Source: Neopusillimonas maritima (GTDB taxonomy: Bacteria > Pseudomonadota > Gammaproteobacteria > Burkholderiales > Burkholderiaceae_B). From it: DNA of 64,000 nt. A program made the position numbers and the translations under genes. Position 1 is the first letter of the stretch. Each line of letters starts with the position of its first letter. The notes under the pieces are model-generated. The model did no database searches. It worked only from the letters and a program-made list of their open reading frames with translations, and had not been told where the DNA came from. The DNA lies in NCBI RefSeq assembly GCF_003576595.1, contig NZ_NQOU01000002.1, forward strand, positions 248,001 to 312,000, written 5' to 3'. This document shows, piece after piece, positions 45,469 through 55,859 of this stretch.

Positions 45469-46434
45469 TGTCAGAATAGTTGGAACCTCTACTGATGTTA
45501 GAGTTTGAATGTCCAACCCGGGGCGGTGAGAAGGTTCCCATGAAGTATTCCCCTGAGCGCCGTGAGGCCATCTTGGCCAAGCTGGAGGCGCCTTACAACC
45601 GTACGGTCAGCGAGCTGGCGACTGAAGAAGGGATTTCGGCCGCCACGCTGTATAACTGGCGCAAACAAGCCCGTCGTACGGGACGTTTACTGCCGAACGC
45701 ATCAACGAGCACAGAAGGCTGGAGCTCCCGGCACAAGTTCAATGCCGTGCTGGAGACGGCCGCATTGACCGAGGAAGAGTTAGCGGAATACTGTCGGCGT
45801 CGTGGTTTGTATCCCGAACAGATTCGTCGTTGGCGCGCCAGTTGCGAGCAGGCCAATGAGCGGGCGGACCTGGCGGCAGAACGACAATCAGAATCAACCA
45901 AGGCGGAACGTAAACGGATTCGAGAGCTGGAACGGGAGCTGCGCCGCAAGGAGGCTGCGTTGGCTGAAACGGCGTACTACAAGCCTACGAAGGCCGCGCC
46001 GAAAGTTAAGCCTGAACTGGCAGAACCCATCAAAGCGATGATCGAAGAATCGCCGTCGTTTGGGTATCGGACGGTCGCCTATCTGCTAGGCATGAACAAG
46101 AACACGGTGCAGCGCATCTTCCAGCTCAAGGGTTGGCAGGTGAAGAAGCGTGCCATTGGATTCCGGCCACGTATTCAAGCCTTGCCTTCAGTGGCGAGTG
46201 CGCCGAATGAGCGCTGGTCGACTGATTTGTGCCGGATCTGGGCTGGCCGGGATGGTTGGGCGACCCTGGCGCTAGTCATCAACTGCCACACGCGTGAACT
46301 GCTCGGCTGGCACCTGTCGCGCAGCGGCAAAGCCACGACCGCTGGCAGCGCGCTGGAACACGCCTTGATCGCCCGCTTCGGCACCCTGGGCCGTGTTGCT
46401 GAGCCATTCCTGCTACGGTCGGACAATGGAAAGT
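45469..46434 (+). mobile_element. IS3-family insertion sequence, right part deleted
   Basis: The left end TGTCAGAATAGTTGGAACC abuts the HIT fragment. The element carries a transposase frame that breaks off at the second catalytic Asp, at about 46434, where the livH 3' end begins. No right inverted repeat is present. The structure suggests deletion of the IS end together with the neighbouring DNA. Confidence 0.8.
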
Positions 46435-46436
46435 GA
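45540..46436 (+). pseudogene. IS3-family transposase, C-terminally truncated
   Basis: The 298-residue frame has an N-terminal helix-turn-helix (R-T-V-S-E-L-A-T-E-E-G-I-S-A-A-T-L-Y-N-W-R), a charged coiled coil (R-I-R-E-L-E-R-E-L-R-R-K-E-A-A-L) and the first part of the rve catalytic domain: W-S-T-D-L with the first Asp and L-R-S-D-N-G with the second. The catalytic Glu part, about 100 residues, is missing. OrfA and OrfB appear fused in one frame, a variant seen in some IS3 groups. It cannot be active. Confidence 0.82.
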
Positions 46437-46444
46437 TTGCAAGT

Positions 46445-47311
46445 TCATGCGCGCCTCGTGATTAGACCGTTAGGGAAAAACAGCAGCAATACAACCATTA
46501 AGACATAAATGACAAATGCGCCAATTTCAGGTACGTAATACTTGCCTGCCACATCGAAAATACCCAACACAATGGCTGCCACAAGCGGCCCACGAATGGT
46601 ACCGGCCCCCCCTACTGCCACCACAATCAGGAAATACACCATCCATTTCAGCGGAAAGGTTGGATCCAGGCCCAGCACATCGATACCCAGTACGCCACCC
46701 AGGCCGGCCAAGCCAGAGCCCAGCGCAAAGGTCAAACTAAAGACACGGTTCACATTGATACCCAAGCCTTTAGAAGCTTGCTGGTTATCTACCGAGGCGC
46801 GAATTTGCGCGCCAAAACGAGTGCGTTCAATAATTAAACCCAACGCTATCGTTACCAGAATCACCACACCAATAAGGAACAAACGATAAACGCCGAAGCC
46901 AATATCGAAAACCCGAATTTGCCCGCGCAACCAATCGGGTAAATTCACTGGTTGAATCGTTGGCCCCCAAAAGAAAGTGAAGGTGGCAATAACCATGAAC
47001 ACCAGACCAATTGAAAACAAGACCTGGTCAAGTGGGTCGGCTTCGTAAAGTCGTTGGTAAAGGCTACGTTCAAGAATGAAGCCGGCTAGCGCCGCAGCCA
47101 AAAACGCAATGGGTAAGGTGGCCAGAAAAGGCACACCCAGACGTTGCATTAACTCGACGCTGACATAGCCACCCAGCATGGCAAACGCACCGTGCGCCAG
47201 GTTCACGAAGTTCATCAGCCCCATGGTGACCGACAAACCCACACTGATCAGAAACAACAACGCCCCGAAGGCCACGCCGTCGAATACCACACCGATTAAA
47301 TTGCCCAGCAT
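46445..47311 (-). CDS. livH: Branched-chain-type ABC transporter permease LivH (second system)
   Basis: This 288-residue permease has the LivH marks L-M-N-F-V-N-L-A-H-G-A-F-A-M-L-G-G-Y near residue 31 and about eight helices. It is intact, ending P-N-G-L-I-T-R-R-A. No livM, livG or livF follows; the truncated IS3 element starts 9 bp past its stop. With the LivK at 48840-50006 it is what remains of a five-gene transporter. It can work only if the missing parts are supplied from elsewhere. Confidence 0.9.
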   Translation of the reverse strand: MLGNLIGVVFDGVAFGALLFLISVGLSVTMGLMNFVNLAHGAFAMLGGYVSVELMQRLGVPFLATLPIAFLAAALAGFILERSLYQRLYEADPLDQVLFSIGLVFMVIATFTFFWGPTIQPVNLPDWLRGQIRVFDIGFGVYRLFLIGVVILVTIALGLIIERTRFGAQIRASVDNQQASKGLGINVNRVFSLTFALGSGLAGLGGVLGIDVLGLDPTFPLKWMVYFLIVVAVGGAGTIRGPLVAAIVLGIFDVAGKYYVPEIGAFVIYVLMVVLLLFFPNGLITRRA

Positions 47312-47377
47312 GCCCGTCTCCTGAAGATAACTTGGGATCTAAAATATTTGCTCCGCAAATCCAGCAGCAGGCTTAGA

Positions 47378-47779
47378 CTATTTTTCTGTGATAACGGCAA
47401 CGACCTCCAACTGAACAAGCATGCCGCCTTGTAATTCATAAATCAAAGTATGTCGGGCAGGACGGTCATGGTGATTCGGAAAAGCCCTTACCCATTCTTT
47501 ATTGATGGCATCCCTTAAGGTGTTATCTTTAATAAACACCTTTACATGAACAACGTCACGTAACGATGCGCCGCCATGCATCAATAAGCTTCGAAGGTTC
47601 TCAAATACAAAATAGACCTGCTTTAAACCGTCTGAAGGCAAGGTGTCACTCACCGGATCTTTACCCATAATTCCGGAAGAGAAGATAATGTTGCCTACCC
47701 TGGCTCCCATAGGAATAGGCACACTCCCATGAGTCACTCCGGGCACTTCGATTGAACGACCTTCTTTGGTTGTCTTCAT
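47378..47779 (-). CDS. RidA/YjgF-family protein
   Basis: This 133-residue protein has the RidA fold marks: I-F-S-S-G-I-M-G-K-D-P near residue 31, F-V-F-E-N-L-R-S-L-L in the middle and a C-terminal R-P-A-R-H-T-L-I-Y-E-L segment, in which the Arg usually anchors the imine or carboxylate substrate. Family members hydrolyse reactive enamines or imines or act as catabolic deaminases. Here it lies within an aromatic cluster. An aromatic-pathway imine is possible but not shown. Confidence 0.82.
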   Translation of the reverse strand: MKTTKEGRSIEVPGVTHGSVPIPMGARVGNIIFSSGIMGKDPVSDTLPSDGLKQVYFVFENLRSLLMHGGASLRDVVHVKVFIKDNTLRDAINKEWVRAFPNHHDRPARHTLIYELQGGMLVQLEVVAVITEK

Positions 47780-47815
47780 TATGTGTTTTGAGTGTTTAAT
47801 GAGTTTTGAAATAAA

Positions 47816-48805
47816 TCACAAGTCAAGAACCAGTTCGGAACCAAGCGAACCAGAGCAACAGATCATCATCGTTTCCCCTGAAGCACGTTCTTCCTCGGTT
47901 AGTACCAAGTCACGATGATCAGGCGTTCCGCTAATAATTCGCGTTTCACAAACGCCACAGATGCCTTGCTGACAAGACGACGGAACGCTTACACCCGCGC
48001 TTTCCAGCGACTCGAGTATGCTTCGACCCTCTTGGACCTCAACACAAACACCACTGCGTGCAAGGCGAACAACATAACCCCCTTTCAAAGCAGGGCTTTC
48101 AGGTGGGCTGAAGTATTCTAAATGCACGCGGCCTGGGTCAATTGCAGCGCACGCGCGTTGATAAGCTTGTAACATCGGCTCCGGACCACAACAATAAAAA
48201 TGCGTATTCTCGGGCGCCGATGTAATGATGTGGTCAAAATCAATGAACCTGCCGTTCGTTTCGTCATCAAAACTGAGGCATACATGACTCATCCATCCGC
48301 TGCTTGTAATTTCGGGGAGTAGCGCCGCTGCACCACGACTGCGAGCGCCGTAATACAGAAACCATGAGCGCTTAAGCGCGCTTAGCCTCTGAATCATTGA
48401 CCACAGCGGCGTAATCCCGATTCCACCTGCTATAAAAATACTATGATCCGCCTCTTCAAACAGCTCAAAGTGATTACGTGGACAGCTAACAGTAAGCAAG
48501 CCACCAGCACGAGCATAATCATGCATCCATACTGAACCGCCCCGGCTTTTCGCGTCTTTACGAATACCCACAACATAACGATGCCGCTCCTCAGAGTTGT
48601 TAAGCAAAGAGTAGCTACGGCTAAGCCCATTCGGCATACGAATATCTATATGCGCACCTGGGCTGAACGGCGGCATACTCTCGCCGCGCTCAGGCCTGAG
48701 GTCAAAAAGCAAAACATCCTCTGCGGAGTAAGTAATGGAGTGAATACGCACATCCAGCACTTGTTGAATCGCGTGCGTTTCCTCTACAACACTGTATTCA
48801 CTCAT
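47816..48805 (-). CDS. Phthalate-dioxygenase-reductase-type (VanB-like) oxidoreductase
   Basis: This 329-residue electron-transfer protein has an FMN-binding region (R-S-Y-S-L-L-N near residue 63), an NAD region (I-A-G-G-I-G-I-T-P near 125, Y-C-C-G-P-E-P near 225) and a C-terminal plant-type [2Fe-2S] domain with C-Q-Q-G-I-C-G-V-C near 275. This domain order defines class IA reductases such as VanB and phthalate dioxygenase reductase. It is the natural partner for the Rieske oxygenase at 53086-54318. Confidence 0.88.
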   Translation of the reverse strand: MSEYSVVEETHAIQQVLDVRIHSITYSAEDVLLFDLRPERGESMPPFSPGAHIDIRMPNGLSRSYSLLNNSEERHRYVVGIRKDAKSRGGSVWMHDYARAGGLLTVSCPRNHFELFEEADHSIFIAGGIGITPLWSMIQRLSALKRSWFLYYGARSRGAAALLPEITSSGWMSHVCLSFDDETNGRFIDFDHIITSAPENTHFYCCGPEPMLQAYQRACAAIDPGRVHLEYFSPPESPALKGGYVVRLARSGVCVEVQEGRSILESLESAGVSVPSSCQQGICGVCETRIISGTPDHRDLVLTEEERASGETMMICCSGSLGSELVLDL

Positions 48806-48839
48806 TCTTCATCTCATCGAAAGTCAGGAGCAAGACAGA

Positions 48840-50006
48840 TCACTTTCCATCTACCGGATTATTAACGGCCTCAAGCACGTCGAACTCAACGTTGTAAAGT
48901 TCGCCATCCACAGACTTAACTTCCCGAAGATAGACGTTCTGAACAATATCCCGGGTTTCAGCGTCGATCATCACAGGACCACGGGGACTCTCGAACTCCA
49001 ACCCTTTCATCGCAGCGAGCAACGCGTCTCCATCACCTTCACCGTTTGTTTTCCGAAATGCTTCATAAATCACATGCATCCCGTCGTAGCCGGCAATAGT
49101 CATAAAGTTAGGCCTGTCTCCCGTTGCTTTTTTGTAGGCCTCGACAAAATCCTTATTTGTCTCGGTGGGGTGAGCCACTGAATAATGATGGGAGGTAATG
49201 ATCCCAAGAGCAACATCGCCCATATCATTCAGGATGTCGTCACCCACCATATCCCCTGTGCCAATCAGTTGTATGCCGGCTTTACCCAGCTCTCGATTTG
49301 AAAACTCTTTCATCAAGGCTAAACCCGCAGACTCAGCAACAAAGACAAACAGTGCATCAGGCTTTTGGTCTCGCACGCGTTGCAATGCAGGACCGAAATC
49401 TGGGTTCGTCATGGGAATTCTCAGCGAATCGATTACTTCGCCGCCCGACTCCGTAAAGAATTTCTTGAAGGCTGCTTCGGTATCATGCCCCGGACCATAA
49501 TCAGTAACCAAAGTCATGACTCTTTTGATATCGTTGGAAGGCGCCCACTTTGCAACACCCATTGCAACTTGCGGCATCGTGAAACTGGTTCGCACGATAT
49601 AGGGCGAAGCGTCGATAACTCGAGATGTGGCCGCAACCATCACAACCATCGGGGTTTTGGACTGTGTCGCAATGGGCGCCGCGGCGAATGCAAGAGGGGT
49701 TAAACCGAAACCCGCCAATACATCTACTTTATCCTTGACGACCAGTTCTTGGCTAAGTCGCTTTGCAGCTTCAGGCAACGCAGTATCATCTTTAATAATC
49801 AACTCAACTTTTTTGCCATTTAGCGTGTCGCCATGCTGCGCCATATAAAGTTTTGCGCCTGCCGTTACTTGCTGCCCACTAGGTCCGAAGTGCCCCGTCA
49901 TGGGAAGCACAAGCCCGATTTTAAAAGTGTCCTTGGCAAATGCCGCCCCACCAAAAACAACTGCGGCGACAACAGCCGTAGCCTGAATCAGTAATTTCGC
50001 CTTCAT
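48840..50006 (-). CDS. livK: Branched-chain-type ABC transporter substrate-binding protein (second system)
   Basis: This 388-residue periplasmic protein has a signal peptide (M-K-A-K-L-L-I-Q-A-T-A-V-V, cleaved after A-F-A) and a type 1 binding fold beginning I-G-L-V-L-P-M-T-G-H-F-G-P-S-G. I start it at ATG 50006, since upstream in-frame codons add no signal feature. In an aromatic cluster the ligand is probably an aromatic acid. Its sequence is clearly different from the LivK at 31319. Confidence 0.88.
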   Translation of the reverse strand: MKAKLLIQATAVVAAVVFGGAAFAKDTFKIGLVLPMTGHFGPSGQQVTAGAKLYMAQHGDTLNGKKVELIIKDDTALPEAAKRLSQELVVKDKVDVLAGFGLTPLAFAAAPIATQSKTPMVVMVAATSRVIDASPYIVRTSFTMPQVAMGVAKWAPSNDIKRVMTLVTDYGPGHDTEAAFKKFFTESGGEVIDSLRIPMTNPDFGPALQRVRDQKPDALFVFVAESAGLALMKEFSNRELGKAGIQLIGTGDMVGDDILNDMGDVALGIITSHHYSVAHPTETNKDFVEAYKKATGDRPNFMTIAGYDGMHVIYEAFRKTNGEGDGDALLAAMKGLEFESPRGPVMIDAETRDIVQNVYLREVKSVDGELYNVEFDVLEAVNNPVDGK

Positions 50007-50066
50007 GTTGCTTCTCCTATATCCCATATGGAATGTCGTACTTCGTTGATGTTGATGTGCGTTCTC

Positions 50067-51569
50067 TTAACGCCCCCTGTCAAAGGATCCTTCAAAAAAA
50101 CGATCCAGAAAATCCAACTGTTCCTTTCTCCACTGCCGCCCCTTCCGGACACCATTTCCAAACTCAAAATAGTTATCTTCGGCCACGACATAGGACGGCC
50201 AATCTGGAATCTCTACACAGTTCGGATTGCCACTCTTCGCGAATGCCACCCAGGCGCTCATCATGGCCTTGGAAATAAACACATCGGCGTGGTCATAATC
50301 AGGAAGTTCTCCCGGGTATCGGGCAGCAAGATTGCCGAACACATAATGAACTTCTTGGCCGTGGTGAGGGCCATCGCGACGATGTGCACGACGTCGCGTA
50401 AAAAGATAACGCCAGGTGCGAGGCTCTTTTTCAACCATTGATTGCGCAAGCAATCTTGCCCCGTAATCAAACTGGGTGTCTCCAAACAGCTCGGCTACTC
50501 GCCCAGGCACCTGGGCATCACTCTCCACCGAATACAAGGAAAGCACTTTCTGTTTTGCATCGTCCACAGAAAAATTACTGTCAATAAAACTCAGATAGTC
50601 GGTAACTGTTTTTATTGGCCAAGTCGCGGTTGCCTCAGATCCCTCGTCCGCGTTAGTTCCGACGATAATGGGCATCCGATGTAAACGACCGCTCTTAAGC
50701 ACTGGTCGTTCGTCCTCGGGAATCACCCAACCATCACGAATTGGACGTAATATTCTTGGAGTGGTTAGCCCTCGTACTTTTGGAGCAAGTAGGGAAGTAC
50801 GTTCCAGGATCTGCATATCTGACAACTCACGCAAGCTTTCAATGTCATCACCTAACACCAACCCCACGCTTTCCGCGGTCGCCAACGAGGCGAGCGGACG
50901 GGCCGTCCCTGGACTCTCAAGAATCGCCTGATCAAAAAGATGTTCTCCCATGGGCGAAGCTAACAAAAGCGATATAGAGGCAGACCCTGCCGAAACCCCG
51001 AATGCCGTTACACGATCGGGGTCGCCACCGAACGCAGCGATATTATTCTTGACCCATCTCAGCGCGCAGATCTGATCTAGCAAACCGTAGTTACCAGAAG
51101 AATGCTGAGGCGACTCCTGAGTTAACTGGGGATGAGCAAGGAAACCAAATAATCCCACCCGGTAATTGATGGTAATGACAATGACCCCTTTTTGTGCCAG
51201 ATTGGTACCATCCAAACGTTCCTCAGAGCCGCTCCCAGAAATATAGCTACCACCATGAATCCAAATCATAACGGGCAGCCTGGAGTTTTTATCCTCATGG
51301 GGACGCCAAATATTCAAATAAAGGCAATCTTCACTTTGCCTGGGAGCGCGTGACCCAACATCCATTTGTTGAGGACAGTCTGGGCCAAACTCCACTACCT
51401 CAAGCACGCCAGGCCACGGTTGCGACGGAACAGGAGGGCGCCACCGCAACTGACCAACAGGTGGACTGGCGTATGGGATACCCTTGAAAACCTGGACGCT
51501 TTCACTTGCCATCGTGCCACGCACATAGCCCGATTCCGTCAAGACCTCCAATCCTTGTACTTGTTTCAA
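50067..51569 (-). CDS. Type B carboxylesterase
   Basis: This 500-residue alpha/beta hydrolase has the oxyanion motif H-G-G-S-Y (residues 105-109), the nucleophile Ser193 in G-V-S-A-G-S-A, an acid in N-A-D-E-G-S near 305 and a His in H-H-G-Q-E-V-H near 400. No signal peptide is visible, so it is probably cytoplasmic. In front of a phthalate-type oxygenase it could hydrolyse an aromatic ester to the free acid. That substrate is inferred from context only. Confidence 0.85.
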   Translation of the reverse strand: MKQVQGLEVLTESGYVRGTMASESVQVFKGIPYASPPVGQLRWRPPVPSQPWPGVLEVVEFGPDCPQQMDVGSRAPRQSEDCLYLNIWRPHEDKNSRLPVMIWIHGGSYISGSGSEERLDGTNLAQKGVIVITINYRVGLFGFLAHPQLTQESPQHSSGNYGLLDQICALRWVKNNIAAFGGDPDRVTAFGVSAGSASISLLLASPMGEHLFDQAILESPGTARPLASLATAESVGLVLGDDIESLRELSDMQILERTSLLAPKVRGLTTPRILRPIRDGWVIPEDERPVLKSGRLHRMPIIVGTNADEGSEATATWPIKTVTDYLSFIDSNFSVDDAKQKVLSLYSVESDAQVPGRVAELFGDTQFDYGARLLAQSMVEKEPRTWRYLFTRRRAHRRDGPHHGQEVHYVFGNLAARYPGELPDYDHADVFISKAMMSAWVAFAKSGNPNCVEIPDWPSYVVAEDNYFEFGNGVRKGRQWRKEQLDFLDRFFEGSFDRGR

Positions 51570-51754
51570 TGCCGGCTCCGAAAAGGGTAGCGATACAAAC
51601 CAACGATGAAATAAAGAAAACCTTCCTGCTTAACGGTCAACTCACCCACAGCAATCTAAAGGATACGAACTGAACTGCCCAGTAGCCCGATCAGCTAGCT
51701 GCTATAACAAAATGCGATAACAACCCTGTACACCTTCAATGTGGCGAATCACCA

Positions 51755-53089
51755 TCACAATCCGACGTCCGCCAAGTTTCGAGTACAGGTGTCTACGAGA
51801 GTGCGCAAAAGGACCTCGGCAAGCTTTGACATCCCCTCAACGCTTGCACTTCCCATGGTGTGTTCGCCATTAGGCAACACCTCTGGCGGCAGCCCAATTC
51901 GAGCAGTAGGAATGCCATACCGACGCAAGATCACAGCTTCTGTTTGTCCGCTTGTATTTGTCATGCTCTCGTGCTTTTTATGCTCTGTATCAGTCCAGGC
52001 TTTAATGCACGATTGAATAATCCAGTTATGTTCAGAGGTTGCGGGGCCATCGACGGCAGCGACGAGTTCACAGTCCAAATTCAATTCGGGCAACCCAATC
52101 GAACGCTTAATTACACTCAAACACTCGCACAGTTCTCGCCAAACCCCCATGGGGTCGGATCGCGGACTAATCCTGATATCGACATAAATATCGCAAGCGG
52201 CTGGTGTAAATGCCGGCTTATTCGGCCACCCTCCCTGCACAGCACCTATTACACCCTGGGGCTGCACTAACCCGCTTGAGTGGCGGATTGAGTAATCTTG
52301 CAACCAACGCTCGAGCAACGGTATGACCTTCGCTGCATGCAAAATGGGATTATTTTCGGGTACGAGATGTTTCCGACCTGCATAGCTTTGCACGCCATGT
52401 ACACGGATTCGGAACCAACATAAACCGACCTCCTCCCATTGAACGGAGTACCCCGGCTTAGTCACTATGGCAAAGTCAGCTCTCACGCCCTGCTGAAGCA
52501 TGTACTGGCAACCAACCCCCAACCCTACGTTTCTACGTGACAATGAAGGCCTTCCGCTAACTGGAGCCCCTCCCGCACCAAAACCAAGCAGAATTCGCCC
52601 AGACAAAGGCACACACGCTTTCTTAATAGCACGAGCAGCCGCGAGCGCAGCAACGATATGCGCTTTGGAATTGTTTGAAGCCAGCCCAACGACCCTTGTA
52701 CCCTCAATGAGCGCCTCAGGCTTATGCTCTGGAGGCAAGGATGGTCCGACCCAAGGCACCTCTTCGTCGACAACGCCAGTCGTGGCACTATCAAGAGGGG
52801 CAAAAATTAAAACTGAAGGCCCCGCTTGTTGACCAAGCTCTCCGATAACGTTTGCGGACTTCGTATCCAAAACTTGCAAACGAGACGTGATTTCAGCCTC
52901 TTCCATGAGCGACGCCAAATGCTCGGCGATAACCCCTTCCTCCCCGGTGGGGCTCGGAATATTTACCAACGAGATTAGCGTACTTAACATCCATTCGGGG
53001 TCAAGCTCTTCAAGAGCACGCAAGATATACGCCTCGCGTTCCGCCGCTTCAATATCTGCCGTAGTTTGATCGATGCGTATGCCCATCAT
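51755..53089 (-). CDS. M20-family peptidase-like protein with degenerate metal site
   Basis: This 444-residue protein has the M20 layout: L-V-N-I-P-S-P-T-G-E-E near residue 41, a catalytic domain, an inserted dimer domain around 210-330 and a late G-E-H-T motif. The first metal motif H-x-D reads P98-L-D100, the bridging Asp region reads S-N-N-S-K, and the E-E pair is replaced by G-A-G-G-A-P. Four of the usual metal or base residues are thus missing. It may have lost hydrolase activity or use another site. It lies between the Rieske oxygenase and esterase genes, with a 4-bp overlap with the former. Confidence 0.75.
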   Translation of the reverse strand: MMGIRIDQTTADIEAAEREAYILRALEELDPEWMLSTLISLVNIPSPTGEEGVIAEHLASLMEEAEITSRLQVLDTKSANVIGELGQQAGPSVLIFAPLDSATTGVVDEEVPWVGPSLPPEHKPEALIEGTRVVGLASNNSKAHIVAALAAARAIKKACVPLSGRILLGFGAGGAPVSGRPSLSRRNVGLGVGCQYMLQQGVRADFAIVTKPGYSVQWEEVGLCWFRIRVHGVQSYAGRKHLVPENNPILHAAKVIPLLERWLQDYSIRHSSGLVQPQGVIGAVQGGWPNKPAFTPAACDIYVDIRISPRSDPMGVWRELCECLSVIKRSIGLPELNLDCELVAAVDGPATSEHNWIIQSCIKAWTDTEHKKHESMTNTSGQTEAVILRRYGIPTARIGLPPEVLPNGEHTMGSASVEGMSKLAEVLLRTLVDTCTRNLADVGL

Positions 53090-54318
53090 TTTTCAACTTC
53101 AGATTCGGCTGCACGAAAAAAGTTGCCTGATCCGACAACCCGGGGCGACTCATCGCCAAAACTCACCCCGATAGGATCTTTACCTTCCTGAACAAGCCGA
53201 ATCTGTTTTCTCATGAGGCGACGCAACATAGCAATCCCTTGATCAGTAGTACCCAGATGTTCTTCGCTATGCAGCGTTATTGGGCCCTGGCCGCACTGAG
53301 CCTCCCAGTCACTGGGCCACTGCTGACGCTCCTCCTCGGTCATATCAATCCAGCGTTTGGGGCGATTTTGCTCCGTGTACATTTGACGAGGCCGCGTCAC
53401 ACTCGGATCGGAGTCAGCGGGCACGCGCATCACATGAAACCGCCTATGATGCGTATCATCAACGGGTACCACCCAGCCCATGGTCGTAGACAACCCAGCC
53501 TGAAGATGAACATCTGGTGTACTAATGATGTTTGGAAATATCGCGGGGGAGCGACGATCCAACTCACGACCATCCGGCAACTGTCGATAAGCCGTATACC
53601 GTATGCCATGCTCCGTCATTTCGTAGCTAACTTTTGGCATTACCGCCATTTCCTTTGCAAACTGAGTGGCGGTAAACGTAGAGTGCAGCACTTGAACGTG
53701 AAACGGATCCAACGTGTTTTCCCAATCTTGCAACCAGTTCCACGGAAGTATCTTTACGGAATCGTCCCCGCCCACACTGAAACTCGAATCAGTGGCAAAA
53801 AGCTTTACCTCAGCCGGCAAGTCCTCAAAAATATCCCAACGCGGTAAATCGGGCGTTTTGTCCGGCGGCCCCATATATGCGAATACAAGCCCATAGCGCT
53901 CTTCAACGGGATACCAGGGCTGACGCACTTTATCCCTATGAAGGCCTCGTTCCGGTTCGCAGGGCTGATCAATACAACGCCCTTGAACATCGAATTGCCA
54001 ACCGTGATAACAGCATCGAATTCCTTCATCATCAACCTTGCCATAGAACAACGAGGTACCTCGGTGAGCACAACGGGGCAGTAGCAACCCAGGACGCCCC
54101 CTGCCATCTCTGAAAAGAATCAGGTCTTCACCAAGAATCCGTACCTCCTGCGGTCGTGTCGTCACATTTTTCGACACAGCAACGGGATGCCAATAACGTC
54201 TTAAATATTCTCCACCAGGCGTCCCCGGACCCACAAAAACCAATTCACTGTCGTACGTTTGAGTCGGCCGTCCATAGGCATTCCCTTCTGGATGTGATTT
54301 GATGTTTGCTACTTTCAT
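53086..54318 (-). CDS. Rieske oxygenase large subunit, phthalate 4,5-dioxygenase type
   Basis: This 410-residue oxygenase has the Rieske cluster C83-x-H85 and C102-x2-H105 (C-A-H-R-G and C-C-Y-H-G-W) and the iron site in W-E-N-T-L-D-P-F-H-V-Q-V-L-H near residue 180. The single-subunit form with long C-terminal domain fits the phthalate 4,5-dioxygenase / O-demethylase group. I start it at M-K-V-A-N (54318), preceded by GGAG. The reductase at 47816 probably serves it. The product would go to the LigAB dioxygenase encoded upstream. Confidence 0.87.
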   Translation of the reverse strand: MKVANIKSHPEGNAYGRPTQTYDSELVFVGPGTPGGEYLRRYWHPVAVSKNVTTRPQEVRILGEDLILFRDGRGRPGLLLPRCAHRGTSLFYGKVDDEGIRCCYHGWQFDVQGRCIDQPCEPERGLHRDKVRQPWYPVEERYGLVFAYMGPPDKTPDLPRWDIFEDLPAEVKLFATDSSFSVGGDDSVKILPWNWLQDWENTLDPFHVQVLHSTFTATQFAKEMAVMPKVSYEMTEHGIRYTAYRQLPDGRELDRRSPAIFPNIISTPDVHLQAGLSTTMGWVVPVDDTHHRRFHVMRVPADSDPSVTRPRQMYTEQNRPKRWIDMTEEERQQWPSDWEAQCGQGPITLHSEEHLGTTDQGIAMLRRLMRKQIRLVQEGKDPIGVSFGDESPRVVGSGNFFRAAESEVEK

Positions 54319-54422
54319 GTATGGCTCCATTAACAATGGGAAACGATAGGCATTCAGACGCACACAGTTCGCCGACTTTTATTTCTCAGCTCAAAACGTG
54401 TTTACGTGATAGAAACTAATGC

Positions 54423-55265
<843 letters not shown>

Positions 55266-55658
55266 CTATTGTTCCTTGTCCTGCTTTACAGAAACGTCCG
55301 GCTTTCGCCCGCCCTTAATCATCATCTGTTGAAACTCTTCAACAGGTACCCCGCACATACGAGCGGCAATCTGTTGGAAAGAATGCCCATCCACCGCCGC
55401 AAGCTTACTTAGAAAATATATATTCCCGCCCAGCTCAAGTAGCCGGTTATAGTCACGATCCAAGATGGCTTGACACTGGCCATCTTCAAGCGAATGTTTT
55501 TCTATGTAGCCTCGCTCGTCCGTTTTAAAAGCCGTACGATTCGCCTCAAACTGCAACGTCATGCACCACATATTTAAGGCATAACCACGACGCGAATGAT
55601 CGGCGTCAAAAACCGTCGTGCCTGGTATTTTTCTTAGGGCTTCTTTCAGGGCATTCAT
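55266..55658 (-). CDS. ligA: Type II extradiol dioxygenase, small (LigA-like) subunit
   Basis: This 130-residue helical protein has the LigA pattern: E-D-G-Q-C-Q-A-I-L-D-R-D-Y-N-R-L-L-E-L-G-G-N-I-Y near residue 57 and K-L-A-A-V-D-G-H-S-F-Q near 85. It covers the active site of LigB. It is the first gene of the second minus-strand cluster and is divergent from the LysR gene at 55860. Together the pair suggests the 4,5-cleavage route. Confidence 0.87.
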   Translation of the reverse strand: MNALKEALRKIPGTTVFDADHSRRGYALNMWCMTLQFEANRTAFKTDERGYIEKHSLEDGQCQAILDRDYNRLLELGGNIYFLSKLAAVDGHSFQQIAARMCGVPVEEFQQMMIKGGRKPDVSVKQDKEQ

Positions 55659-55799
55659 ATTTGCTTTCCACGAGAAGTGACCCGTAGCCGGGGCATCCGA
55701 TTCTAAACAACACGCTAAGTATTTCCACCAATTGTTCGCGCCAGTCCGACAACCGATGATGAATTCTCAGCTATGCTCGTTGGCTGGACAAGATCGGTT

Positions 55800-55817
55800 G
55801 ATATCTATCAGATATCT
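55800..55817. promoter_or_regulatory. Candidate LysR site between ligA and lysR
   Basis: GATATC occurs twice, 5 bp apart (the second inside the palindrome AGATATCT at 55810-55817), in the region between the divergent genes. This fits a LysR recognition area that would control both directions. Confidence 0.35.
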
Positions 55818-55859
55818 AATTTCGGAATAGCATCAGGAGGCGGTTTACGCCGCTTTGAA

